Positions 18,246-28,700 are shown, counted from the stretch's first letter. The stretch is DNA of 64,000 nucleotides from an uncultured Lachnospiraceae bacterium (GCA_947625205.1 CANQNN010000010.1:24914-88913), one strand, 5' to 3'. The notes: generated from the sequence alone by a model not told the origin. Numbers and translations are program-made.

Positions 18246-19904
18246 ATGATAGCAAAGAGATTTGCTTGTTTTTTGCTGGCGTTTTCTTTGGTCGGCGTGG
18301 CGACTGCGTGCGGCGTTTCAGCCGGTGAGGAGAGCAATGCGGACGGGAGTGCGATACTGCATGGCGGAATGCCGGAAGCGGATATCTCAGAAGGAGAGAA
18401 GATCATCAATGTAGGCGTGACCGATAGTCTGGGCAGTGTCAATCCATTTATGATCGATCAGACGGAGATAGGCAAGTATGCGATAGACCTGGTTTTTCTT
18501 CCGCTGGTGGAGCTGGATCAGGATATGAATTTTCAAGGTATGCTGGCTGATTCCATTACCACGGAGGATAAGATACATTTTGTTGTGCACATTGATGACG
18601 ATGCAGTGTGGTCGGACGGAACGCCGGTTACCGCGTACGATGTAGAGTATTCGGTGCTGCGCTATGCCAGCCCCGTTGTAGGCAATACTACACTGTCGCT
18701 GCAGGCATTTGAAGGCACGGATGATGAGACCGGCTTTGTGAACGAAGGGGCTGTATCAATGGAAGGTCTTGAAGTGCTGGACGACAAGACGGTACAGTTT
18801 ACCTGTAAGTATCCCATGACGCTATTGACTTTTCAGGACGCTTACGGAAGATATCTCCATGTTTTGCCAAAACATGTCATAGAGAAGTTTGCAGAAGATG
18901 AGCTGATAAGCAATGACTGGTTTAACCGGCCCGATGTCATCAGCGGACCCTATTTCCTGACAGAATATGACCCGGAGCATTATATTTCTTATACGGCAAA
19001 TGTCAACTACTGGAAGGGTGCGCCTAAAATTGACAGGCTGAACATTGAGATCATGGACGGCAGTCAGATATATTCCGGCCTGCAGTCTGGCGCGGTCGAT
19101 ATCACACATCATACCCTGACTACGATCCCGCAGGAGGATTATGAGAGCATAGAGAGGCTTGATAATGTAAAGGTTACATACGGCGTTCCTGTAACGACGC
19201 AGTCTGCGTTTATTCAGACTGCCAATATACCGGATGCGAGAGTGCGCCAGGCGATGCTTTATGCTATTGACAGGCAGCAGCTTGTGGATCGTCTTCTCAA
19301 AGGACACGGTGAAGTCTCGGACGGATTTCTGACTTCCGCAAGCCCATATTATGATGAATCTCTGCAGCCCGTAGAGTATGATCCGGAAAAAGCGCGGGCG
19401 CTTTTGGAGGATGCCGGCTGGGACAGTGCCAGGATACTCAGGTTCTATGTGAATTCGGACGATCACACGTTTGCGAGCGGTGTGAGGGCTATTGTGCAGC
19501 AATGGTCTGAGGTAGGAATCAATGCGCAGATCATAGAAGTTGATCTCGCTACGCTTATGGAGGTGGCGGGAACGGCCGATTATGACATCATGGCGGTACA
19601 GTATTCTTATACGCCAGTTGATCCTTATCCGGATATAGAATGGCTTTTAAGCGGTGAGGGAAGCTGGACGGGCTATTACGATGAAGAGATTGCGGCAGAT
19701 CTGGAAGCGATGCAGCAAACGGATGATATAGCACGGCTCAGAGATCTCTATTCCGGCATTGACAGAAAGATGCAGCAGGATGTGCCAATGTTTTCCATCT
19801 ATGTTACCAGCGGACAGGGCGCGGTAAATAAGCGTGTGAAAGGCGTTGAACCGTGCGCGTACGGGTTTTTTAACGACGTGCAGAACTGGGATGTGACGCA
19901 GTGA
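18246..19904 (+). CDS. ABC transporter peptide/solute-binding lipoprotein (SBP family 5)
   Basis: Extracytoplasmic binding protein of the oligopeptide/nickel type, 552 residues. Signal peptide MIAKRFACFLLAFSLVGVAT ends at a probable lipid-anchor Cys in VATACG. Family features are GTDSL-like start VGVTDSLGSVNPF, WSDGTPVTAYDVEYS, SGPYFLTEYDPEHY, VRQAMLYAIDRQQLV and EKARALLEDAGWD. ATG 18246 has GAGGAG upstream and gives a proper signal peptide; a longer in-frame start at 18114 would begin inside the preceding terminator. No permease or ATPase genes are next to it, so it is an orphan binding protein that must share a transporter encoded elsewhere, or sense peptides. Confidence 0.92.
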   Translation: MIAKRFACFLLAFSLVGVATACGVSAGEESNADGSAILHGGMPEADISEGEKIINVGVTDSLGSVNPFMIDQTEIGKYAIDLVFLPLVELDQDMNFQGMLADSITTEDKIHFVVHIDDDAVWSDGTPVTAYDVEYSVLRYASPVVGNTTLSLQAFEGTDDETGFVNEGAVSMEGLEVLDDKTVQFTCKYPMTLLTFQDAYGRYLHVLPKHVIEKFAEDELISNDWFNRPDVISGPYFLTEYDPEHYISYTANVNYWKGAPKIDRLNIEIMDGSQIYSGLQSGAVDITHHTLTTIPQEDYESIERLDNVKVTYGVPVTTQSAFIQTANIPDARVRQAMLYAIDRQQLVDRLLKGHGEVSDGFLTSASPYYDESLQPVEYDPEKARALLEDAGWDSARILRFYVNSDDHTFASGVRAIVQQWSEVGINAQIIEVDLATLMEVAGTADYDIMAVQYSYTPVDPYPDIEWLLSGEGSWTGYYDEEIAADLEAMQQTDDIARLRDLYSGIDRKMQQDVPMFSIYVTSGQGAVNKRVKGVEPCAYGFFNDVQNWDVTQ

Positions 19905-19933
19905 TATATAATATTCATTCTCTGGTATAATAC

Positions 19934-20824
19934 TTATTCTTTGGTAAAATATTTTGCGTATTTGCCGTCGTCTGCGTCAAAGAAGCAGAATCCCACAATG
20001 CCGCGTCCGGTATGGGCGCCGATGGCGCAGCCCACAACAGAGATAAGGGTTTCCTTCGGATGGAATGTTGTCTGTACAAGTTTGTTTACAAAATCCAGAG
20101 ACTCCCGGTCTTCGCCATGACAGAGCGCTATCGTCTGATTTTCCAGATGATACCCGGTCTCTTTGGCATATTCTATGAGATAACGCAGCGATTTTTTGCG
20201 GCCGCGGACGGTCTTGATAACGGACAGAGCACCGATGTCATTGACGATCAGGACGGGCTTCATATCCAGCGTTTCCGCCAGAGTACCCTTCAGTTTGGTG
20301 AGCCGGCCGCCCTTGATCAGATATGCGAGCGTCTGTACTGTAAAGACATGCTTAATGTGATATATATAATAGTCTGCAGCCTCGATCAGTTCTTCTTTTG
20401 ACGCTCCCTTTTCCCACATAGTCACCAGCTTATATACCAGCAGACCGAACCCGGCGGACGCACATTTGGAATCAATGATGGTCAGATCGAAGTCCGGATA
20501 ATCTTCCCGCAGGTTAGAAAGAGCGATGTTGGCTGCATTAAAAGTGCCGGCTATACCCGTGGAAAAACACAGGTATATCACGCTGTCGCCTGCCTGTGCA
20601 TACGGAAGAAATGCTTCCGTAAACATGGCGGGATTAATGTGATAAGTTGTGACATTGCGTTTAATGTCATCCAGTATGTTATAAAATTCTCCGGTGTGGA
20701 TCGTTGCGCCGTCAAAGTAGTCCACATCGTCTATTACCACCGGCGTCGGTATGACATGCAGATTGTGCTGTTCTATATAGGCCGCGGGCAGATCGCTCGC
20801 AGAGTCCGTAATGATGTGAAGCAT
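19934..20824 (-). CDS. DegV-family fatty-acid-binding protein
   Basis: 296 residues, normal for the family, beginning MLHIITDSASDLPAAYIEQH with conserved VIPTPVVIDD, the lipid-contact Ser/Thr motif FSTGIAGTFNAA, KGGRLTKLKG and GCAIGAHTGRG. DegV/FakB proteins bind a fatty acid and present it to FakA kinase for phosphorylation; no fakA is adjacent. The start ATG follows AGGGGG on the minus strand. It is convergent with the peptide-binding protein (29-base gap) and divergent from the large surface protein. Confidence 0.92.
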   Translation of the reverse strand: MLHIITDSASDLPAAYIEQHNLHVIPTPVVIDDVDYFDGATIHTGEFYNILDDIKRNVTTYHINPAMFTEAFLPYAQAGDSVIYLCFSTGIAGTFNAANIALSNLREDYPDFDLTIIDSKCASAGFGLLVYKLVTMWEKGASKEELIEAADYYIYHIKHVFTVQTLAYLIKGGRLTKLKGTLAETLDMKPVLIVNDIGALSVIKTVRGRKKSLRYLIEYAKETGYHLENQTIALCHGEDRESLDFVNKLVQTTFHPKETLISVVGCAIGAHTGRGIVGFCFFDADDGKYAKYFTKE

Positions 20825-20876
20825 AAATATCCCCCTGTTTATTTAAACTATAAACGTATCTCCTGTATCTGCATAT

Positions 20877-20905
20877 ATGATAATAGAATAAAAATCAATT
20901 TGCAA
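20877..20905 (-). promoter_or_regulatory. Putative sigma-A promoter of degV
   Basis: On the minus strand TTGCAA (20900-20905), 17-base spacer, TATCAT (20877-20882), about 55 bases before the degV ATG. Confidence 0.5.
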
Positions 20906-20932
20906 GATGAAAATATTCTATATTTTAATGAG

Positions 20933-20975
20933 TTGACATAACGAAATAATATATAGTATAGTTATGTTGACATAA
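20933..20975 (+). promoter_or_regulatory. Promoter with twin TTGACATAA boxes before the surface-protein gene
   Basis: TTGACA at 20933-20938 with TATAGT at 20957-20962 (18-base spacer) is a good sigma-A promoter. The nine bases TTGACATAA recur at 20967-20975, exactly 34 bases after the first copy. The second has no clear -10 at 17 bases, so it may be a second promoter or a binding-site repeat. Confidence 0.5.
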
Positions 20976-21055
20976 TGTGAAATTATGGTAAATCTATGAT
21001 GATTAAATATCGGGTAAATTAAGAGCAGAACCGATTCGAAAGGATTTAGATACAA

Positions 21056-24000
21056 ATGAAAAGCAAACGGTTTAGAAACATCGGGATAAAATTGCTGGCA
21101 GGGCTGACGGCGGCAAGCATATTGTGCAGCCAGCCGATGGTCGGCATAGCGTCGGGCGAGGCGGCAGAAATAAAATATATTGAGGATATTGCCGCACTGA
21201 CAGAGGAAGAATCTCATATCGTTTACAAAGAGAAACCGCCGCTTGATAAGCTGGAGGGCGTTTTCCCTGAAACGCTTACGGTAATGCTGGAGGGCGATTC
21301 GGATGTGACGCTTCTGGATGTGGTATGGGAATGCGAGACGGATTATACAGCCCAGTGGTCGAGCGAAGGCAAAGAAACGTATGTCTTTAGTCCCAGGTGG
21401 GATGAGACTGCCTACGCGCTCAGGGAAGCCGCTGACAAAAACATAGAAATTCCGACGATTACGGTAGAGATCGATGCGGAAGATGTCTTGAAGCAGATAG
21501 ATGATCTGGAGACGGCACAGGCCAAGTTACAGGAGATCACGGCAAAGAAAAGTATTCTTGCGGTTGTTTATCTGTGTGATACATACGATGTCAAGGATGC
21601 CCCGGCGGCAGATGCCGGCACTGTAGCCACGGTGGCAAGCGGACAGTCCGTGCAGATCGAGGGCGTAGATCTGGATTCGGCGGGGAATGCATGGTATAAG
21701 GCGCTGTTTTATCAGCAGGATAAACAGTATGAAGGTTATATTGAGAAGCGTTTTTTGGTAACATCGGATGAAGATTTTACCGAATGGGCGGATGAGAATG
21801 TGAAGGAACCGGCAGCGGCGCCGGCGAGAATAAGGATGATGGCAGTTAAGACGTTATCGTCTTATCCCGATATCAATCAGTTTCCGGCGTCCTATCAGAA
21901 TGCGCTTCTTGCGCTCAAAAATAAGTATCCGAACTGGACTTTTGTTAAGATGGAGACGGGGCTGGACTTCGATACGGCGGTTGCAAATGAGCTCGGGGAC
22001 AAGAACTGGATCAGCAGCTCCAAGCCCGGGTCGTGGCAGAATGGACCGGCGGCGCAGACAGGATGGAGCTATGCCTCCAGAGGGATCCTCCGTTATTATA
22101 TGGACCCGCGGAACTTCCTGACGGAAACTTCCGTATTTCAGTTTGAGCAATTGACATACAATGCGTCTTACCACACGGAAAGCGCCGTGCAGGGACTTTT
22201 GGCCAATTCTTTTATGAAAGGTAGTATTCCGGACGAGGATATGACTTATGCGCAGGCATTTACCGAGATCGGTGCGCAGTTGAAGGTAAGCCCGTTCCAT
22301 TTGGCTTCTAGAGTGCTGCAGGAACAGGGAAAAGGAACCTCGCCGCTGATTTCGGGAACCTACGGCGGCATGGGCGGAACCTTAAAGGGATATTATAATT
22401 ATTTTAATGTGGGAGCATACGGTAAAGATACCGAACTGATCAACAGAGGTCTAACCGAAGCAAAGAACAGGGGATGGGATACCAGATATAAGTCGTTACA
22501 AGGCGGCGCCTCGGTCATTGGCCAGAGTTATATCCTGAGAGGACAGGATACGCTGTATCTGCAGAAATTCAACGTATCCTCCAACAATACATACAATCAT
22601 CAGTATATGCAGAATGTTATGGCGCCTGAATCCGAGGCCGCCTCTATTAAGAAGGCATACACGGACACGAACTCTCTTAATCACAGTTTTGTGTTTAAGA
22701 TCCCGGTATACAGCGGTATGCCCGCATCTGCATGCTCGAAACCCGATTCAACGGATACCATAACTTTAAACCAAACCTCGATTGACAATCTGGCGGTGGA
22801 TAAAACGGTAAAGCTGGTTCCCTATGTCAACAGCTCCAGGGTGGACAGCCTTGCAGAAATGACTTTTACCAGCAATGACCCCAAGGTTGCAACGGTGGAT
22901 GCACAGGGGATCGTGCGGGCGCTTCTGCCGGGTACGGCAACCATTACATGCGCAAGGAGCGGTGCGACAAGCGCGTCCTGTACCGTAAAAGTAGTAAAGG
23001 CGGAACCGGTCGTGGATACGCCCGTCCTCTCTACGGTGGTTTATAAGCCGGGATTGAAGCTGGCGGATATCAGTCTTCCGGCGGGATGGAGCTGGTCAGA
23101 CGCAGATAAGCTTCTGCAGGCAGGAACCGCCTCTTATCCGGCGGTATATACGCCTGATGATACGGCCAAATATCTGACCGTGACAAGACAGATCGGCATC
23201 AAGGTATCCCAGGCAGTCACGGGATACAGCGTACCGAAGGATCTGAAAGCTAAGATCGGAAGCAAACTGGGAAGCATTGCTCTGCCCGCCGGTTTTGTGT
23301 GGGAAAGCGACGCGGAAACGGTATTGGATAAGGCGGGAGAGCAGACATTTTATTTGTCATATTTTCCGGAAGATAAGAATTATTTTGATGTGCTTCATAT
23401 TCCGGTTATCGTGCAGGTAATAGATGATAAGGCGGGATTGGAGGATCCTGATGAGCCGGACGGTCCTTTACCTGATATCAGCGGCAGCAGTGGCGGCGGT
23501 AGCGGGGGCTCCGGTTCGGGCAGCGGTAGCGGTAGCGGAGGCTCCGGTTCGGGCAGCGGTAGCGGCAGCGGGGGTTCCAGCGCGGGCAGCGATACCGGCA
23601 ATGGCTCCGGTTCCGGCAGCGCCGGCGGCAGTTCCGATGACAGCAGTAATGGCGCCGGCGGAGCAGACGGTGATCATTCTGCCCAGGGCACAACGCCAGG
23701 CAATTCCAATACAACGGCTACACCGGGCAATTCCACTATGCCGGACGGCAACGGTCCTGGTATTGAAGAAGAACCAGCGGCTCCAGGTGCGCAGACTCCG
23801 AAAAAGGATACGGCTGACACGACACCGGATACGACTGGTACGAATCCGGACAACGGTAATACAGGTAATGGCGGCAGTACACAAAATACAGGCGATACCG
23901 GTAATACAGGCAGCCGCACCGGCAGTACGGCACAGACAAACGCCGCCACACAGCCAGACTCCGGCGCACAGACGAGCAATACGGCACAGACAAACGCCGC

Positions 24001-25339
24001 CACGCAGCCAGACCCCAGTGCACAGACGAGCAGTACGGCACAGACAAATGCCGCCACGCAGTCAGACCCTGGCGCACAGACGAGCAGTACGGCACAGACA
24101 AACACTGCCGCGCAGCCAGACTCCGGCGCACAGACGAGCAATACGGCACAGACAAACGCCGCCACGCAGACTGACCCTGGCGCACAGACCGGCAGTACGG
24201 CGCAGCCAGGCCGTAATGTCGGCAGCCGGAGCAGTGGCCGGCCTGAGAGCGGCAACGCTCCGGATAACACAGCGCGGTCAGACCGTATGGATGATACAGA
24301 CAACGGCGCCGGGGCGAAGGATCGGGATGAGGCGTCCCCGGATTCGGCTCAGCCGGTATATGACAGACCGGCAGTATCCATAAATATGGAAGACGACTCT
24401 GTACTGACGGAAGAAATGCTCCAGATGGGAAAAGAGCAGAATATTGATTTTATTCTTACGATGAATGACCGCGTGAAATGGTATATAAACGCGACGACGA
24501 AAACAGACCGCTTTATAGATACCGATATGGGAGTAACGTTTTCGGACGGAGTGGTTTCTAGGGAAATACTGAGCCGGATCGCCGGTGATAATGAATATCT
24601 GGAATTTGATTTGGCGCACGACGGGCAGTTTGGCTTTGGGGCGGAACTGGAGATCGCGCTTGACCCGAAAGACTGCGGCCGCTATGCGAATCTGTTCTAT
24701 TATGATTCTGAGACCGGGGAATTAGAGTTTATCTGCGCCAGCCTCATCGATGAAAACGGATATGCACGTTTTTCGATGGAACATGCATCGCACTACGTTA
24801 TCATCGTGAGTGATTCGCCTATGAACGGAGCCGTGTCCGCTGAAGGGAAATCCGCTTTCCCGCTGCGGCAGGTTGCCATCGGCTTTGTTGTCGCGGCCGC
24901 TCTGGCGGCGCTTGGAACAGGCGGTTATCTGTATTGGAGAAAGAAGCGTGAAGAGACCGGGGAGGATGAAGAGGATACGGAAGATACAGAGGACACAGAG
25001 GATGCGGAAGATATAGAAGATGCGGAAGAGGAAAGCCAGGAAGCGGAGGGTATAGAGACGGACTTGGAAGCGCAAAGCGTTGAAGGGGAGAGCCTCGAGG
25101 CGGACGCTGCAGAGGATGACTGGATAGAGGACGCGGACTGGGAGGAGCCGGAAAGCGAGGATAAGGCTGATGCTTATGAGGATGATCACGCGGAGAACGA
25201 CTGGATAGAGGACGACGAGTGGGATATTTCCAATGACTGGATGGACGATGCAGAATGGGAAAAGAAATCCGGTATGAATAAAACGGAGGCGGATCAGTCC
25301 GGGCTGCAGGATACGAATGCAGAAAAAACAGTCGTTTAA
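21056..25339 (+). CDS. Large multidomain cell-surface protein with glucosaminidase-like domain and C-terminal membrane anchor
   Basis: 1427 residues. Order: signal peptide (1-32); unknown N-terminal region; SH3-like wall-binding domain (about 163-243); N-acetylglucosaminidase-like domain (about 269-525, with FHLASRVLQEQGKG and YNYFNVGAYG); Ig-like BIG2 domain (about 568-645); two Ig-like repeats (652-790, YTPDDTAKY and YFPEDKNYF); Gly/Ser spacer (805-868); Asn/Thr/Gly-rich stretch; five 18-residue Thr/Gln repeats (958-1047); a beta domain (1107-1258) ending HASHYVIIV; one membrane helix (1273-1294); a ~130-residue very acidic tail with DDWIED-type repeats, predicted cytoplasmic. No LPXTG. Probably remodels or senses peptidoglycan. 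RBS AAAGGAT. The catalytic Glu of the glucosaminidase domain is probably in LQEQGKG. Confidence 0.88.
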   Translation: MKSKRFRNIGIKLLAGLTAASILCSQPMVGIASGEAAEIKYIEDIAALTEEESHIVYKEKPPLDKLEGVFPETLTVMLEGDSDVTLLDVVWECETDYTAQWSSEGKETYVFSPRWDETAYALREAADKNIEIPTITVEIDAEDVLKQIDDLETAQAKLQEITAKKSILAVVYLCDTYDVKDAPAADAGTVATVASGQSVQIEGVDLDSAGNAWYKALFYQQDKQYEGYIEKRFLVTSDEDFTEWADENVKEPAAAPARIRMMAVKTLSSYPDINQFPASYQNALLALKNKYPNWTFVKMETGLDFDTAVANELGDKNWISSSKPGSWQNGPAAQTGWSYASRGILRYYMDPRNFLTETSVFQFEQLTYNASYHTESAVQGLLANSFMKGSIPDEDMTYAQAFTEIGAQLKVSPFHLASRVLQEQGKGTSPLISGTYGGMGGTLKGYYNYFNVGAYGKDTELINRGLTEAKNRGWDTRYKSLQGGASVIGQSYILRGQDTLYLQKFNVSSNNTYNHQYMQNVMAPESEAASIKKAYTDTNSLNHSFVFKIPVYSGMPASACSKPDSTDTITLNQTSIDNLAVDKTVKLVPYVNSSRVDSLAEMTFTSNDPKVATVDAQGIVRALLPGTATITCARSGATSASCTVKVVKAEPVVDTPVLSTVVYKPGLKLADISLPAGWSWSDADKLLQAGTASYPAVYTPDDTAKYLTVTRQIGIKVSQAVTGYSVPKDLKAKIGSKLGSIALPAGFVWESDAETVLDKAGEQTFYLSYFPEDKNYFDVLHIPVIVQVIDDKAGLEDPDEPDGPLPDISGSSGGGSGGSGSGSGSGSGGSGSGSGSGSGGSSAGSDTGNGSGSGSAGGSSDDSSNGAGGADGDHSAQGTTPGNSNTTATPGNSTMPDGNGPGIEEEPAAPGAQTPKKDTADTTPDTTGTNPDNGNTGNGGSTQNTGDTGNTGSRTGSTAQTNAATQPDSGAQTSNTAQTNAATQPDPSAQTSSTAQTNAATQSDPGAQTSSTAQTNTAAQPDSGAQTSNTAQTNAATQTDPGAQTGSTAQPGRNVGSRSSGRPESGNAPDNTARSDRMDDTDNGAGAKDRDEASPDSAQPVYDRPAVSINMEDDSVLTEEMLQMGKEQNIDFILTMNDRVKWYINATTKTDRFIDTDMGVTFSDGVVSREILSRIAGDNEYLEFDLAHDGQFGFGAELEIALDPKDCGRYANLFYYDSETGELEFICASLIDENGYARFSMEHASHYVIIVSDSPMNGAVSAEGKSAFPLRQVAIGFVVAAALAALGTGGYLYWRKKREETGEDEEDTEDTEDTEDAEDIEDAEEESQEAEGIETDLEAQSVEGESLEADAAEDDWIEDADWEEPESEDKADAYEDDHAENDWIEDDEWDISNDWMDDAEWEKKSGMNKTEADQSGLQDTNAEKTVV
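23480..23650 (+). repeat. Gly/Ser-encoding low-complexity repeat
   Basis: Tandem GGC/AGC/GGT/TCC codons encode a flexible Gly-Ser linker in the surface protein. On the minus strand this region gives long spurious frames rich in Pro and Leu. Confidence 0.8.
23927..24196 (+). repeat. Five tandem 54-bp repeats encoding 18-residue units
   Basis: Five in-frame copies of a unit of form TAQTNAATQPDSGAQTSN, with small changes (Pro/Ser/Thr at position 10, Asp-Ser/Pro at 12). The period is exactly 54 bases from 23927; a sixth partial copy (TAQPGR) follows. Copy number is likely to vary between strains. Confidence 0.9.
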
Positions 25340-25343
25340 CCTC

Positions 25344-25373
25344 TTGACAACTGTCTTTTTTCCACACTATAAT
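25344..25373 (+). promoter_or_regulatory. Sigma-A promoter of the ileS T-box transcript
   Basis: Consensus TTGACA (25344-25349) and TATAAT (25368-25373) with an 18-base spacer, five bases after the stop codon of the preceding gene. Confidence 0.8.
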
Positions 25374-25434
25374 ATAGCGTATCTTACAACAATGCCAGCG
25401 GGTGGAGGATGCGGCCGCGGCACAATAAATACAG

Positions 25435-25720
25435 ACGTTGAAGAAGACAGTAGCCGATTTGTCAAAAGGCACAGCGAGCCGGTGCGGGTGGAAGACCGGT
25501 GCGAGTAGAAGATCGGGGAAGATCACTTCCGAGTTTCAGACTGAACATTTGCTTTCCGGCGGGATATTGGGACGACGGAGGCAGATAAGTAGGAACTGAC
25601 GGCATTCCGCCGTTACCGGGAACCATATCGGTCATGAAGATAAAGATAAGTGATCTGTATGTCGTAACGGGTGGTAATCGAGCGCTTTGACCTCGTCCTA
25701 TTACGGACGGGGTCTTTTTT
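25435..25720 (+). ncRNA. T-box riboswitch, isoleucine specific, controlling ileS
   Basis: Leader RNA that binds uncharged tRNA-Ile and then lets transcription continue into ileS. Stem I starts about 25438 with GAAGACAGTAG (GA-motif) and contains an AGCGAG element; its specifier loop, in GGAAGATCACTTCC, shows the Ile codon ATC at 25522-25524 followed by a purine. The T-box bulge TGGT is at 25672-25675, matching the ACCA end of a tRNA with discriminator A. The terminator stem GACCTCGTCC / GGACGGGGTC (25689-25714) is followed by T6. The T-box core reads GGGTGGTAATCG instead of the common GGGTGGTACCGCG. The match of specifier to the downstream gene makes the call secure. Confidence 0.9.
25689..25720 (+). 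terminator. Regulated terminator of the ileS T-box leader
   Basis: Ten-base stem with one G-U pair, six-base loop, six T residues; it competes with the antiterminator that contains the TGGT bulge. Confidence 0.88.
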
Positions 25721-25761
25721 ATACGCAGAGCACACGGTAGCTCACGGGAAAGGAGAACATC

Positions 25762-28700
25762 ATGTATCAAAAAGTTGACACAAACCTGAATTTTGTTGAC
25801 AGAGAGAAAGAAATCTGTAGCTTTTGGAAAGAAAACAATATTTTCAAAAAGAGTGTGGACAGCCGTAAGGACGGCCCGACTTATACTTTTTATGACGGCC
25901 CTCCGACTGCCAACGGGAAGCCGCACATCGGCCATGTGCTGACCCGCGTTATCAAGGATATGATTCCCAGATACCGCACGATGAAGGGATACATGGTGCC
26001 GCGTAAGGCAGGATGGGATACCCACGGACTCCCGGTAGAACTGGAAGTGGAGAAGATGCTTGGGCTGGACGGCAAGGAGCAGATCGAAGAGTACGGGTTA
26101 GACCCTTTTATCAATAAGTGTAAGGAGTCTGTCTGGAAATATAAGGGTATGTGGGAGAATTTCTCAGAGACGGTCGGTTTCTGGGCGGACATGGACGATC
26201 CCTATGTAACGTATCATGACAATTTTATCGAATCTGAATGGTGGGCGCTCAAACAGATCTGGGATAAGGGCCTTTTGTACAAGGGATTCAAGATCGTTCC
26301 CTACTGCCCGCGGTGTGGGACGCCGTTATCTTCTCATGAGGTGGCGCAGGGATACAAGAGCGTAAAGGAACGTTCCGCTGTCGTGCGCTTTAAGGTTGTG
26401 GGTGAGGATGCTTATTTCCTCGCATGGACGACCACGCCGTGGACGCTGCCATCCAATGTTGCGCTTTGCGTGAATCCGGGTGAGACTTATGCCAGGGTAA
26501 AAGCGGCGGACGGTTATACCTATTATATGGCGCAGGCTCTTCTGGATACGGTGCTTGGCGGACTGTCGCAGGACGGTAAGCCGGCTTATGAAGTTCTGGA
26601 GACCTATAAAGGGACGGACCTGGAGTACAAGGAGTATGAGCCTCTTTTCGCCTGTGCGGGTGTGGAGGCGGACAGACAGCATAAGAAGGCGCATTATGTG
26701 ACATGCGATGATTATGTTACGATGACGGACGGTACGGGAATCGTGCACATTGCTCCGGCCTTCGGTGAGGACGATGCGCAGGTGGGACGCAAATATGATC
26801 TGCCGCTCGTACAGTTTGTGGATGAAAAGGGCAATATGACGCAGCAGACGCCGTATGCGGGATTGTTCGTCAAGAAAGCTGACCCGGAGATCTTAAAGGA
26901 TCTGGATAAAGAAGGAAAATTATTTGATGCGCCCAAGTTCGAGCATGACTATCCGTTCTGCTGGCGCTGTGATACGCCGCTGATCTACTATGCAAGAGAG
27001 TCATGGTTTATCAGGATGACGGCGGTGCGGGACGATCTGGTGCGCAACAACAGGACGGTCAACTGGATCCCGGAATCCATCGGAGAGGGACGCTTCGGCA
27101 ACTGGCTGGAGAATATTCAGGACTGGGGCATCTCCCGTAACCGTTACTGGGGTACGCCCTTGAATGTATGGGAGTGCGCGGAGTGCGGCCACATGGAATC
27201 CATCGGCTCCAGAGAGGAGCTTAGGACGCTGTCGGGCAATCCCGAAGCGGAGACGGTAGAGCTGCACAGACCGTATATCGATGGGATCACGATCCCCTGT
27301 CCGAAGTGCGGCAGGACCATGAAACGTGTTCCCGAGGTGATAGACTGCTGGTTTGACTCAGGTGCGATGCCTTTCGCGCAGCACCATTATCCTTTTGAAA
27401 ATAAGGAGCTGTTTGAATCGCAGTTCCCGGCACAGTTTATCTCTGAGGCGGTGGATCAGACAAGAGGCTGGTTCTATTCTCTGATGGCGGAATCCACGCT
27501 TTTGTTTAACAAGTCTCCTTACGAGAATGTTATCGTGCTCGGTCTGGTACAGGATGAAAACGGTCAGAAAATGAGTAAATCCAAAGGCAATGCGGTGGAT
27601 CCCTTTGAAGCGCTTGAAACTTATGGCGCAGATGCGATCCGCTGGTATTTCTATATCAATTCCGCACCGTGGCTGCCCAACCGTTTTCATGGCAAGGCGG
27701 TCCAGGAGGGACAGCGTAAATTCCTTGGAACGCTGTGGAATACTTATGCGTTCTTTGTGCTGTATGCAAACATTGATAACTTCGATGCAACGAAGTACAG
27801 TCTGGAATATGACAAGCTTCCGGTTATGGATAAGTGGCTCCTGTCCAGGCTCAACACGGTCGTCGGGGAGGTAGACGGTCATCTTGACAAGTACAGGATA
27901 CCGGAGGCGGCGCGCGCGCTGGATGAGTTCGTGGACGAGATGAGCAACTGGTATGTCAGGAGAAGCCGTGAACGTTTCTGGGCCAAAGGCATGGAGCAGG
28001 ATAAGATCAATGCATATATGACGCTCTATACCGCACTGGTGACGATCTGTAAATGCGCGGCGCCGATGATCCCGTTCATGACGGAGGAGATCTATCTGAA
28101 TCTCGTAAAGAGCATTGACAAGGATGCACCGGAAAGTATCCATCTGTGCGATTTCCCGACCGCAGACGAGGGGATGATCGACAAGAAGCTGGAAGCGGAT
28201 ATGGAAGAGGTATTGAAGATCGTTGTTATGGGACGCGCGGCGCGTAATGCGGCCAATATCAAGAACCGTCAGCCTGTCGGAATGATGTTTGTGAAGGCGG
28301 AAAACACACTTGATGATTTTTATCAGGAGATCGTCAGAGATGAGTTGAATGTGAAGAACATTACTTTTACAGACGATGTCAGAGAGTTCACGAGTTACAG
28401 CTTCAAGCCGCAGCTTAAGACGGTAGGTCCTAAATACGGCAAACAGCTGAACGGTATCAGGGAATATTTATCGTCCGCAGACGGCAATGCCGCAATGGAT
28501 GAGCTGCGCGCCAGGGGCGCCCTTGTATTTACCGTGGACGGTGCGCAGATCTCTCTGTCCGAGGAGGATCTTCTCATCGAGACGGCGCAGAAGGAAGGGT
28601 ATGTATCGGAGGCGGATAACGGCGTGACCGTTGTGCTTGACACGAATCTGTCGGCGGAACTGATCGAGGAGGGATTCGTATATGAGGTGATCAGCAAGAT

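Noticed and set aside
23927..24196. Possible CRISPR array
   Set aside because: The repeats are contiguous without spacers, in frame, and coding.
23424..24383. Long Arg/Pro/Ala-rich frames on both strands across the surface-protein repeat region
   Set aside because: GC-rich codon repeats keep several frames open; the Gly/Ser and Thr/Gln repeat frame is continuous with real domains on both sides.
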